From contig NZ_RAZG01000041.1 in NCBI RefSeq assembly GCF_003612565.1, forward strand, positions 1 to 35,587: 35,587 nucleotides of DNA. The letters run 5' to 3'. The DNA is from Roseburia sp. 1XD42-69 (GTDB taxonomy: Bacteria > Bacillota > Clostridia > Lachnospirales > Lachnospiraceae). Below the pieces are notes generated by a model, which was given only the letters and a program-made list of their open reading frames with translations, had not been told where the DNA came from and did not search any database. The position numbers and the translations under genes were made by a program. Positions 22,814-30,321 of this stretch are shown in pieces; position 1 is the stretch's first letter, and each line of letters opens with the position of its first letter.

Positions 22814-24205
22814 TTAATCCCCCAAAGGCACAAATATCCAAACCCCAAGCCCCCCGCAGGCACTATGCTCAATCTCCACATGCCCCCTGTGGGAGAGGGC
22901 AATCTGTTTCACAATCAAAAGCCCCAGTCCATGCCTCTGTTCCCCGGTACTGGAATCACACATCATATAATGGGGGGCATGGTTTAGGCTTTCGATTTGG
23001 GTGTCAGAAGCCCCTGCCCCATCGTCTTCCACACCTATCACACAATGGTTCTCTTTCTGATGCAGGGACACATAAATATGACATCCCTCTGCATTGTGGT
23101 TCATGCAGTTTTGAATTAAATTGCCCACGGCCCGCTTTATCAAATCTTTGTCCACATTTACGAAACAGCAGGAGGAAGGGGCTGGTGCGGCCCATTCTAT
23201 CTGATATTTATCTTCAAGGCCCATGTTCATAAAATCTGCCACAACCTGCCTTAAAATGGCGGCCATATTTTGTTTTTCCATGTGTAAGGGCTGCATATTG
23301 TATTCCAGCTTGGAGGCAAGGTTTAAATCGTTAATGAGATTTTTAATGCGCTCACTTTGTTTTACAATGGAGTCGGCTTTTTGCTGTTGGGGGGAATTTA
23401 AGGCAAAATCTTCCCTGAGCTGCCCGGCATAGCCCATGACCATGGAAAGGGGGGTGCGGATATCGTGGGATACCCCGGCAATCCAGTTTGCCCGGGCGGT
23501 CTCTTTTTTTCGGAGCTGATGCCTCTGGGAAAGGAGAATGTCGGAGGTTTTATTAATATTTAGGGCAAGTTCCGACAACACCCCCGTCTCTTTCACGTGA
23601 AAATACTCCCCGGTGGGAAGGACCTGTATCCCGGTGACAATGGGTTTTACGGATTTTAAAAGCCTGGAGGTAGCCATGACATAAATAATCAATATTAGAG
23701 TAATGTTTGCGGCAAGTCCAAGGAGGAGCGTTTTAGGTACATTGGCGATAAAGGAATAGTCCCAGGTAGGCCATAAATGTTTCCAATATCTGTAAGGTGG
23801 ATATCCCAGGACGACAAGCCCTCCCTCTGCTGCCCCAGCGTAGGTGGCGTAATCCTGTATATAGCCCATAGTCAGGTTTGAAATATCTGAAAGGGAATAG
23901 GTTTGGGGAAGGGTTTCGGGAGTGTTTTCCGTACGCCACACAACCTGATGAGTGGCATCGTCTATGCACACTGCCCAGATATGATCTTTTTCCAGTATAT
24001 CTAAAAATTCTTTCTCCAAATAATATCCCTTTTCCGTTTTTTTCAATGCTTCCCCTATCTCTTTTGCCAGGGTATAGGGATGGCCGCTGGCAGTCCTGCT
24101 TTTTGCAATGACGGCCAGAAGAACTATGTTTAATATTAAAATCAGGGCAGAGCTTAGGATGAGAAGCCCTGAAAATCTTCGGATCAGTTTCGGGACAGAC
24201 TTCAT
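22814..24205 (-). CDS. Sensor histidine kinase of a peptide-resistance module
   Basis: The 463-residue kinase has a membrane helix at about residues 10-33, an extracytoplasmic region of about 120 residues, a second helix at about 158-178, then HisKA with the phospho-accepting His247 in GVSHDIRTPLSMVMG, and a HATPase domain with the N box (LIQNCMNHN), DDGAGAS and HGLGLLIVKQIA. It starts one base after the stop of the regulator gene, so both are translated from one message. The arrangement next to a LanFEG-like transporter resembles CprK/CprR of Clostridioides difficile and SpaK/SpaR, which sense lantibiotics. The ligand here is not known. Confidence 0.9.
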   Translation of the reverse strand: MKSVPKLIRRFSGLLILSSALILILNIVLLAVIAKSRTASGHPYTLAKEIGEALKKTEKGYYLEKEFLDILEKDHIWAVCIDDATHQVVWRTENTPETLPQTYSLSDISNLTMGYIQDYATYAGAAEGGLVVLGYPPYRYWKHLWPTWDYSFIANVPKTLLLGLAANITLILIIYVMATSRLLKSVKPIVTGIQVLPTGEYFHVKETGVLSELALNINKTSDILLSQRHQLRKKETARANWIAGVSHDIRTPLSMVMGYAGQLREDFALNSPQQQKADSIVKQSERIKNLINDLNLASKLEYNMQPLHMEKQNMAAILRQVVADFMNMGLEDKYQIEWAAPAPSSCCFVNVDKDLIKRAVGNLIQNCMNHNAEGCHIYVSLHQKENHCVIGVEDDGAGASDTQIESLNHAPHYMMCDSSTGEQRHGLGLLIVKQIALSHRGHVEIEHSACGGLGVWIFVPLGD

Positions 24206-24206
24206 G

Positions 24207-24911
24207 CTATTTTTCCTCCAAAATCAGTTTGTACCCCAGGCCTTTTACGGTGACCAGGGACTGGGGATGCGAGGGATTTAATTCTATTTTTTCCCGGATG
24301 CGCCGGATATGGGCCATCAGGGTGTTTTCATAGCCAAAAGGATTGTCTCCCCAGGCAGCTTCACACAAGGCGTCAATGGTTACGATGCGGCCGGCGTTGC
24401 GGTATAAGGCGGAGAGTAAATCGTATTCTTTTGCAGTTAAAGGAATGTGCCTGCCATCTTTGATGACTTCAGCCCCGGCAAAATCTATTTCACTGTGCAT
24501 AAGTTTTACATAGGGATTTTCCTCCTTATAACTTCTGCGGAGAATGGCCAGGATGCGGAAAATCAGCTCTTTTGGGAGAAACGGTTTCACCATATAGTCA
24601 TCTGCCCCAAGGCCGAATCCCTGGAACTTATCTTCCTCCTCTCCCCGGGCGGTGAGAAAAAGTATGGGGTATTCTCTTTTTTGTTTTAACCGTTCCATAA
24701 GGGAAAAACCGTCCCCGTCCGGAAGCATCACATCAAGGACAGCCAGCTCCGGGAGAAAGCTGTCGGCTTTTATCTGGGCTTCTTTCACAGTTTTTGCGGT
24801 TTCTATATTGGAAAATCCTTCTGTTTTTAAGATGGATACCAGCATGTTTAAAAGTTCCGGCTCATCGTCTACCAGGAGAATGCGCTTGTTTTTCACATAT
24901 TCAAAATCCAT
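24207..24911 (-). CDS. OmpR-family response regulator
   Basis: The 234-residue regulator has a receiver domain (residues 8-122) with Asp15/Asp16, phospho-acceptor Asp60 in LAVLDVMLPDGDG, Thr in FLTARG and Lys in VKPF, then a winged-helix DNA-binding domain (about 135-232) with the typical LTAKEYDLL and ENTLMAHIRRIREKI recognition helix. It is the cognate partner of the kinase that follows on the same strand. The likely target is the divergent transporter operon, where two 9-bp direct repeats with 11-bp spacing lie just ahead of the promoter. A GGAAGGTGAT site precedes the ATG. Confidence 0.93.
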   Translation of the reverse strand: MDFEYVKNKRILLVDDEPELLNMLVSILKTEGFSNIETAKTVKEAQIKADSFLPELAVLDVMLPDGDGFSLMERLKQKREYPILFLTARGEEEDKFQGFGLGADDYMVKPFLPKELIFRILAILRRSYKEENPYVKLMHSEIDFAGAEVIKDGRHIPLTAKEYDLLSALYRNAGRIVTIDALCEAAWGDNPFGYENTLMAHIRRIREKIELNPSHPQSLVTVKGLGYKLILEEK

Positions 24912-24937
24912 AGGATATCACCTTCCTTTTCATAAGA

Positions 24938-25111
24938 TTATCTTCTCAAATACAGAGTATATTTACTTGGGTCAAATTCATCCCCGTCCCCATGGTCAAT
25001 TGGTTCCTCAAAACCACTCTGCGCCCGGGAATTGTTTCACTTTGCAGTTCATGACTGGTATAGTTTACGGTTATTTCTCCAATGATCTCTTTTCCTGTTT
25101 CATCGTCTCAT
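24938..25111 (-). pseudogene. Possible remnant of a small gene with frameshifts
   Basis: Two protein-like stretches lie in different minus-strand frames between the regulator and the transporter. The first reads DDETGKEIIGEITVNYTSHE and the second EEPIDHGDGDEFDPSKYTLY then LRR and a stop (TAA at 24938-24940). A good GGAGGT (25113-25118) with an ATG at 25101-25103 precedes them, but that frame stops after ten codons. The simplest reading is a short gene of about 55-60 codons broken by two small indels. I do not recognise the family, and the resemblance to coding sequence could be chance. Confidence 0.3.
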
Positions 25112-25186
25112 TACCTCCAGATTAAGCATATAAGGAGCATAGCACATGAAAGGCTGCGATACAAGATGAATGGTTCGATTTTTCAA

Positions 25187-25243
25187 AATGTAAGGTAAAT
25201 GTAAGGCAGAGAAAATGCTGCCGCAAGGTTGGGGTTGTAGAAT
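25187..25243 (+). promoter_or_regulatory. Operator and promoter of the resistance transporter
   Basis: AATGTAAGG occurs at 25187-25195 and again at 25198-25206, exactly 11 bp apart, the spacing used by OmpR/PhoB-family regulators. A -10-like TAGAAT sits at 25238-25243; the position of its -35 (about 25215-25220) has no consensus and lies 8 bp downstream of the repeats, as expected for a promoter that needs activation. Confidence 0.6.
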
Positions 25244-25272
25244 AAATACAGAAACAGGAAAGGAGCAGTAAA

Positions 25273-26028
25273 ATGAATATGATTGAGACAAAAAATTTGA
25301 AAAAAACCTACGGAGATTTTACCGCAGTGGAGGGTATCAATCTCCATATTAAGAAAGGAAGCGTCTACGGTTTTTTGGGCCCCAACGGGGCGGGGAAGTC
25401 CACCACCATGAAAATGTTTTTGGGATTGACAAAACCTACAGAGGGGACGTTTGTTATTGACGGAAAAAAGTATCCCAAAAACCGCATGGAGATTTTAAAG
25501 GAGGTAGGATCTTTTATTGAGGCCCCTGCCTTTTACGGAAATTTAACCGGGGAAGAAAATCTGGATATTGTGAGAAAAATCCTGGGACTGCCTAAATACT
25601 CCGTGGAGGAGGCATTGGATTTGGTGGGGCTTACCCAGTATAAAGGCCGGCTTGCCAGAAAGTATTCTCTGGGGATGAAACAGAGGCTGGGGCTGGCAAG
25701 TGCATTGATAGGCAAGCCGCCGATTTTGATTTTAGATGAGCCCACCAACGGGCTTGACCCTGTGGGAATCCATGAAATCCGAACCTTAATCCGTTCCCTT
25801 CCAAAAAAATTTAACTGTACGGTTTTGGTATCTTCCCACCTGCTCTCTGAAATAGAGTTAATGGCGGAAGATATTGGAATTTTAAACCACGGGCATCTCC
25901 TGTTTGAGGGGACATTGGAGGAACTGAAAAACGCCGCCCGGCTGAAAGGATTTCCCACGGAGAATCTGGAAGATATGTTTTTAGCTATGATTGAAGAAGA
26001 CAATGAGCGGGGGGACAGCAGAAGATGA
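25273..26028 (+). CDS. LanF/CprA-like ABC transporter ATPase
   Basis: The 251-residue ATPase energises export or expulsion of antimicrobial peptides from the membrane. Walker A is GPNGAGKST (residues 36-44), the signature is YSLGMKQRLGLA, Walker B is ILILDEPTNGLD and the H-loop is VSSHLLSEIE. At the Q-loop position the sequence is GSFIEAPAFY: Glu83 replaces the usual Gln, the E-loop that marks lantibiotic-immunity ATPases of the NukF/SpaF/CprA group. The stop overlaps the next start (ATGA), so the permease is translationally coupled. This feature is the main reason for calling the module lantibiotic resistance rather than a generic exporter. Confidence 0.9.
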   Translation: MNMIETKNLKKTYGDFTAVEGINLHIKKGSVYGFLGPNGAGKSTTMKMFLGLTKPTEGTFVIDGKKYPKNRMEILKEVGSFIEAPAFYGNLTGEENLDIVRKILGLPKYSVEEALDLVGLTQYKGRLARKYSLGMKQRLGLASALIGKPPILILDEPTNGLDPVGIHEIRTLIRSLPKKFNCTVLVSSHLLSEIELMAEDIGILNHGHLLFEGTLEELKNAARLKGFPTENLEDMFLAMIEEDNERGDSRR

Positions 26029-26744
26029 GTGGATTTTTGGAACTGAAAAAAGTAAAAAGAACAGGATTATGGCCTGCGGTCTTTGGGGGAGGGATTTTGG
26101 CGGCACTTGTTCCCATAATAAATACGGCGGTGAGAAAGGAAGTTTTTCTTCAGATGGAGGGAAGCGCCCTTGCTATTTTAATGAATGAAAACTGGCAGAT
26201 GATGGCCATGTTAAACCTTCTTTTCGTTGCGGCATCTGCCTGCCTGCTGTACCACACGGAATATGGTGACAATGCCATTCAGAGAATGAATACGCTTCCT
26301 CAAAGAGAGAGCAAAATGTTTTTTGACAAATTTTTTCTCCTTAGCGCTTTTTGCCTGATTATGTTTACCATAGAAGGGGCTGGGCTGGCTTTTTCTGCAG
26401 TCCATTGTTTTCCGGGGGATGGAAAAATTTTACGGGATGCGGCAATCAATATGGGGTATGCTTTTGTGCTGATTCTGCCGGGGGTTCTGTTTATGCTTCT
26501 TATTTCCGCCGCCTGTAAAAATATGTGGATTTCCCTGGGAATTGGGGTGATTTGCGTCTTTACCGCAACCATGCTGCCTGGAGATAATTTTGCCTTGTCC
26601 CTGTTTCCCTTTGCCCTGCCTTTTCACATAATTCCAGGGGCAAAGGTCCTAGCAGAAAAATATATGATTGCCCTGGGCGGGGAAATGGTATTGGGTATTT
26701 TAGCGGCAATTACATTTTTTAAAGTCAGGAGGTTATTTGCATGA
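26025..26744 (+). CDS. Lantibiotic-resistance ABC permease (LanE/MutE-like)
   Basis: The 239-residue permease has six predicted membrane segments, starting with WPAVFGGGILAALVPII (about 15-31) and including MMAMLNLLFVAASACLLY, FFLLSAFCLIMFTIEGAGLA and the final GEMVLGILAAITFF. It has the length and layout of the EpiE/MutE/SpaE group. Its ATG overlaps the ATPase stop and its own stop overlaps the start of the second permease (ATGA), which indicates fixed stoichiometry. It would form a heterodimeric channel with the next protein. Confidence 0.82.
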   Translation: MSGFLELKKVKRTGLWPAVFGGGILAALVPIINTAVRKEVFLQMEGSALAILMNENWQMMAMLNLLFVAASACLLYHTEYGDNAIQRMNTLPQRESKMFFDKFFLLSAFCLIMFTIEGAGLAFSAVHCFPGDGKILRDAAINMGYAFVLILPGVLFMLLISAACKNMWISLGIGVICVFTATMLPGDNFALSLFPFALPFHIIPGAKVLAEKYMIALGGEMVLGILAAITFFKVRRLFA

Positions 26745-27514
26745 GTTTTATATCACTTCTTGGGGTGGAACTAAAAAAAATCCGCCGTTCGGGTATTTTC
26801 ATTATTTTGTTTGCAGCGGCAGTTTTTATGTGGCTTCCCGCAATATTTCACGGGGACGTAAATTTTAAAACTCAGGCGGAAATTGGAATTACGCCGGAAC
26901 ATAATTTTTTGATTCAGGGATTTATGGGCCTTGCCTGGTTCATGTTTCCTGCATGTATGGTGGTTTGTACCGTGCTGATTTGCCAGACAGAGCGGGGGAA
27001 TCATGGAATTTTAAAAATGCTGGCCCTTCCCTTAAATACCGGGAAACTGTGTCTTGCAAAATTTGCGGTTCTTTTGGCTCTTGGGATGTGTTTTCTGTTA
27101 TTTTCCACAGTGATATATTTTGTCAGTGCGGCAATCGTTTCAAAGACCCAGAGCTATGATTTTATGCTTTCCCCGGTGTTTGTTTTGAAAGAGGCAGGAC
27201 TGATTTTTCTCACCTCAATCCCAATGATGGCATTTTTCTGGCTTTTATCCGTGTGTATCCGGACGCCGATTTTTGCCATGGGGGCGGGGTTTGCCTCCAT
27301 CGTACCCTCTGTGCTTATGATAAACACAAAATTCTGGTTTGCGTATCCCATGGCCTATCCTTTTTTTGCCGTAACAAATGAATACGCCAAGCTGGCGGAA
27401 CGTATGGCCCCAAACAGCATTGATTATGTTTTGTGGGGGAGTATCGCGTTGTCTGTAACTTTGATTTGTATTTTTGTGTCCTGCTTTTGTTTTGGGCAGG
27501 GGGAAAGGAGATAG
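26741..27514 (+). CDS. Lantibiotic-resistance ABC permease (LanG/MutG-like)
   Basis: The 257-residue second permease also has about six membrane segments, including GIFIILFAAAVFMWLPAIF (about 18-36), GLAWFMFPACMVVCTVLIC, FAVLLALGMCFLLFSTVIYF, TSIPMMAFFWLLSVCI and the last helix near residues 230-250. A conserved feature of the group is CQTERGNHGILKMLALPLN before the third helix. Start and stop positions are translationally coupled to the upstream permease. The small membrane protein downstream begins three bases after its stop. Confidence 0.82.
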   Translation: MSFISLLGVELKKIRRSGIFIILFAAAVFMWLPAIFHGDVNFKTQAEIGITPEHNFLIQGFMGLAWFMFPACMVVCTVLICQTERGNHGILKMLALPLNTGKLCLAKFAVLLALGMCFLLFSTVIYFVSAAIVSKTQSYDFMLSPVFVLKEAGLIFLTSIPMMAFFWLLSVCIRTPIFAMGAGFASIVPSVLMINTKFWFAYPMAYPFFAVTNEYAKLAERMAPNSIDYVLWGSIALSVTLICIFVSCFCFGQGERR

Positions 27515-27517
27515 AAA

Positions 27518-27805
27518 ATGAAAGAGAAAACAATGACCCTTGTAAGTTTTATTATGATGTTTGTACCCTGGACCATATTACCTCTGCGGAGTTTCTCCTG
27601 GGCTCTTGAGTCCCCGGCGGCTGAAATTATGATTTCCGCTTACGCCCTTTTTATGATTTTTAGCGGAGTGTTTTCTATAATGTGTTACGGAAAGAAAAAG
27701 ATTCAGAATACCATTATGAAAATTTGTGTGGTGGTCAACGGAATGTATGCGGTTTTCGGGGCGGCGGCGTTTGGGATGATGATTTTGCCGAATATTGTAT
27801 CATAA
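27518..27805 (+). CDS. Small membrane protein of the resistance operon
   Basis: The 95-residue protein has three hydrophobic segments: about residues 7-24, 33-55 (IMISAYALFMIFSGVFSIM) and 67-92. No family was recognised. It starts three bases after the second permease with an AGGAGA site, so it belongs to the transporter operon. A role as an accessory immunity peptide or a transporter subunit is inference from position and topology. Confidence 0.7.
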   Translation: MKEKTMTLVSFIMMFVPWTILPLRSFSWALESPAAEIMISAYALFMIFSGVFSIMCYGKKKIQNTIMKICVVVNGMYAVFGAAAFGMMILPNIVS

Positions 27806-27880
27806 AAAGGGAACCATTCTCCTTGCAAAAACCTCTAATAAGTATAAAGTGGAAGAAAGGAAGGTGAAGGGACAGAAATT

Positions 27881-28384
27881 ATGGACAAAGAAACTTTTGC
27901 CGGGCTGGTGATTGATTCCACAGACAGCCTGTACCGGGTGAGCAAATCCATTCTGAAAAATGATGCGGATTGTGAAGATGCGGTGAGTGAGGCTATAGTA
28001 AAGGCTTTTGGAAATCTGGCTTCTTTGAAAAAGGATAAACATGCAAAAACCTGGCTGACCAGGATTCTGATTAACGAATGTTTTCATATCCGAAAGCAGA
28101 GGAAAAAAGTCACGCTGCTATCAGAGGAAGACGCTTGGGTTTTGGAGAGACGGGAGGAAAATAGCGGGAATTTACTGGAAGTTGAACGATACTCAGAGCT
28201 TTATCATTTTATTGGAAAATTAAAGGAAAACCAGAGACTTGCGGTTATTCTTTATTACTACGAAGGGTATTCCGTAAAAGAGATAGCCAGTATTATGGAA
28301 GTGACTCAGGGAACGGTAAAAAGCCGGCTGGGAAGGGCCAGAAAAATCTTAAAACAGTATTTAGAGGAGGGATATTATGTATAA
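27881..28384 (+). CDS. ECF sigma factor
   Basis: The 167-residue protein is a minimal ECF sigma factor. Region 2 includes YRVSKSILKNDADCEDAVSEAIVKAF and WLTRILINECFHIRK; region 4 includes the helix-turn-helix YYYEGYSVKEIASIMEVTQGTVKSRLGRARKILK. It would recruit RNA polymerase to its own regulon. The stop overlaps the start of the adjacent membrane protein by 8 bp, the typical coupling of a sigma with its anti-sigma factor. A GGAACC motif, resembling an ECF -35, lies about 70 bases upstream (27811-27816), which would fit autoregulation but is not conclusive. AAGGAAGGTGA precedes the ATG. Confidence 0.92.
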   Translation: MDKETFAGLVIDSTDSLYRVSKSILKNDADCEDAVSEAIVKAFGNLASLKKDKHAKTWLTRILINECFHIRKQRKKVTLLSEEDAWVLERREENSGNLLEVERYSELYHFIGKLKENQRLAVILYYYEGYSVKEIASIMEVTQGTVKSRLGRARKILKQYLEEGYYV

Positions 28385-29594
28385 TCTGCCGGAATTTCCA
28401 TCTACGCCGGATTCATTTGCAAAAAAGGTACAGCAGGCGGTAAAAGAAGGTATGGAAGGAGAAAATATGGGAAAAAGAGGAAACAGTAAAATAGTGACAA
28501 ATGGTTGGAAAAAGAAAGCTGCCGCAGCAGCCATTACCTTAACCCTGATAGGGGCGGGAGGGCTTACCGTTTATGCGGTGGCAAATTCTGCGGTAAAAGC
28601 CCGTATGGAACATATGCCCCAGGAAGAAAAGACGGAGCTTATTGATGAGGCTTATGCCAGCGGGGAAGAGGGAAGCAGTTATTCCAGAGAATTAAGGGAT
28701 GAGGAGAAAGAACGCTTTTATGAACTGCGGGTGAAATATCAGACCGAAGAAACGTTCCCGGAAGGTGAGTTAAAAAGAATTGAAGCAAAAGAGGATGCCG
28801 GGGAAGATAGGCTTTGTTACCTGCCGGAAACCAGGGAATTCTTTCTGCCGGAAAGGGAGCTGACGGACGAGGAAATGCTGCAGATTATAGACTGGCAGAC
28901 AAAATCGAGTTACGCATTGACGGAGGATTATGAGAAAAACCATCCGGAGGAAGTAACAGCCCGGGAAGAAGAGAAGGAAAAGGCAAAACAGACATTGGAA
29001 GAAGCAGGAGGGCTTGACGAAAATGGAGCCAGGGAAAAAGCTTCCCAGTGGCTGGGCGCTTTGTACGGGAAAACTGAGGAAAACATGGAGGTTTCTGCTT
29101 ATGTGGACACCAACGGGACAGGTACCCCGGAAAATCCCGTTTATGAAATTACTTTCGATATAGCGGGAGTTGAAATGTATAATTTTTCACTGAACGCATT
29201 CGACGGAGAACTGTGTGGAGTGGCTTATTCCGGACAGGAAGTGCAGATGGGTGAAATGTCTGTTTCCGATCTGGAGAGCAAAGTGGACTCCTTGAAGGAG
29301 ACGGCGGAGAAGTATCTGAGAGATTCCTTTGGTATTTCAGGAAACTACAAAGAAACGTATTATTCCTACAGTATTGGCGAAGGCAAAGATACAGTTATTA
29401 TGAATATGGTAACTTTCCAGTTTATGATGGAAGACGATACAGTTTATATTATCACTTTAGATGGGAAAAGCGGAATTCTGGAACTTTTTAAATCCCGGAG
29501 TATGGAGGAGTATCAAAGGTCGCTGGAAGCGGATAAAGAACTTAGGGAAAAAGGGGTTGCCACATATGAGGCGGTAAAGAAAATAATAGAGTAG
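28377..29594 (+). CDS. Membrane-anchored anti-sigma factor-like protein
   Basis: The 405-residue protein has a short basic cytoplasmic N-terminus (about 45 residues), one membrane helix at about 48-70 (AAAAAITLTLIGAGGLTVYA) and a large, very acidic extracytoplasmic domain. The last third (about 235-380) has a mixed strand pattern with repeated VYEITFDIAG- and VYIITLDGKSG-like strands, resembling PepSY- or DUF4179-type sensor regions. The cytoplasmic segment probably holds the sigma factor until a cell-surface signal arrives. Start: AGGAGGG within the sigma gene, 8-bp overlap. The cytoplasmic part is shorter than a classic zinc-binding anti-sigma domain, and no HxxxCxxC motif is seen. Confidence 0.7.
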   Translation: MYNLPEFPSTPDSFAKKVQQAVKEGMEGENMGKRGNSKIVTNGWKKKAAAAAITLTLIGAGGLTVYAVANSAVKARMEHMPQEEKTELIDEAYASGEEGSSYSRELRDEEKERFYELRVKYQTEETFPEGELKRIEAKEDAGEDRLCYLPETREFFLPERELTDEEMLQIIDWQTKSSYALTEDYEKNHPEEVTAREEEKEKAKQTLEEAGGLDENGAREKASQWLGALYGKTEENMEVSAYVDTNGTGTPENPVYEITFDIAGVEMYNFSLNAFDGELCGVAYSGQEVQMGEMSVSDLESKVDSLKETAEKYLRDSFGISGNYKETYYSYSIGEGKDTVIMNMVTFQFMMEDDTVYIITLDGKSGILELFKSRSMEEYQRSLEADKELREKGVATYEAVKKIIE

Positions 29595-29623
29595 GACTTG
29601 AACACATATTGGCATGTTTGCTG

Positions 29624-29652
29624 TTGCGTTATCCCTATCCCCATGTTATAAT
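29624..29652 (+). promoter_or_regulatory. Promoter of the Cys/His repeat protein
   Basis: TTGCGT (29624-29629), 17-bp spacer, TATAAT (29647-29652). It is a housekeeping-type promoter, so the repeat protein is not clearly under the ECF factor. Confidence 0.75.
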
Positions 29653-29711
29653 ATTCAAAACTAAAAAAACTGTAAATTCACCTTAACGGGGTATAGGAGG
29701 ATGATGCAATT

Positions 29712-30176
29712 ATGAAAGTGAAATTATTATCTTCTGCGGCGGCAGCTATGGTGTGTCTGTTTGGAGTGGGTTCCGTTTTTGGTACGGGATATATGCCTGG
29801 TAATTGCAATATGTCGGGCTGTACTTTAATAGGGGAACATGTTCACAGTTACTGTGATGTATCAGGGTGTACGATTGCCGGAGAGCACAATCACAGTAAT
29901 TGTGATGTTGCAGGGGGTGTCATAGAGGGGGAGCATATCCACTGCGATGTTGCAGGGTGTACATTAACAGGAAATCATACCCATAGTAATTGTGATGTGG
30001 AGGGCTGTACCATAGAGGGAGAGCATGTGCACAATAACTGTGGAGTGTCCGGCTGTACCATTACAGGAGAACATGTACACAATAACTGCGGGGTGTCCGG
30101 ATGTACCATAAGCGGTGATCATTCTCATAATTCCGGCAGCCACCATGGTTCCAGGCATGGTTCCAGGCATCATTGA
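29712..30176 (+). CDS. Secreted Cys/His tandem-repeat protein
   Basis: The 154-residue protein starts with a signal peptide (MKVKLLSSAAAAMVCLFGVG, cleavage likely near residues 23-26). From Cys32 to about residue 140 it consists of seven tandem units of 16 residues with consensus C-D-V-x-G-C-T-I-x-G-E-H-x-H-S-N, i.e. C-x4-C-x5-H-x-H. Unit 3 has Gly69 in place of the second Cys and lacks the last two residues. The tail (SHHGSRHGSRHH) is His-rich. The pattern strongly suggests metal binding at the surface or in the medium, with each unit offering two Cys and two His. Function is unknown. It has its own promoter and terminator and sits after an ECF sigma/anti-sigma pair. Confidence 0.8.
   Translation: MKVKLLSSAAAAMVCLFGVGSVFGTGYMPGNCNMSGCTLIGEHVHSYCDVSGCTIAGEHNHSNCDVAGGVIEGEHIHCDVAGCTLTGNHTHSNCDVEGCTIEGEHVHNNCGVSGCTITGEHVHNNCGVSGCTISGDHSHNSGSHHGSRHGSRHH
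29805..30131 (+). repeat. Seven tandem 48-bp coding repeats
   Basis: The DNA of the repeat protein is itself repetitive, with a 48-bp period; units 6 and 7 (from about 30039) are nearly identical at DNA level, which points to recent duplication. Unit 3 is 6 bp shorter. Copy number is probably variable between strains. Confidence 0.75.
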
Positions 30177-30216
30177 TTTTTGGCAGTGGTTTTGTATTTG
30201 AACTGCTGTTATTTGT

Positions 30217-30254
30217 AAAGGATTGAATTCTGTTTATAAGGAATTCAATCCTTT
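30217..30254 (+). terminator. Terminator after the repeat protein
   Basis: AAAGGATTGAATTC (30217-30230) pairs perfectly with 30241-30254 (10-nt loop), then TTCTTTGG. A TATAAT (30275-30280) just after it is the likely -10 for the next gene. Confidence 0.85.
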
Positions 30255-30321
30255 TCTTTGGCTTTTTATTTTGTTATAATAGCTGTAATTACATAAAAAG
30301 AACAGTTAATGGAGGTATCAC

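Noticed and set aside
25273-27514. BceAB-type bacitracin transporter
   Set aside because: There are two permeases of about 250 residues instead of one large ten-helix permease, and the ATPase has the E-loop of the LanFEG group.
29712-30176. Cys/His repeat as a DNA-binding zinc finger
   Set aside because: It has a signal peptide, no basic recognition helix and spacings too short for classical fingers.
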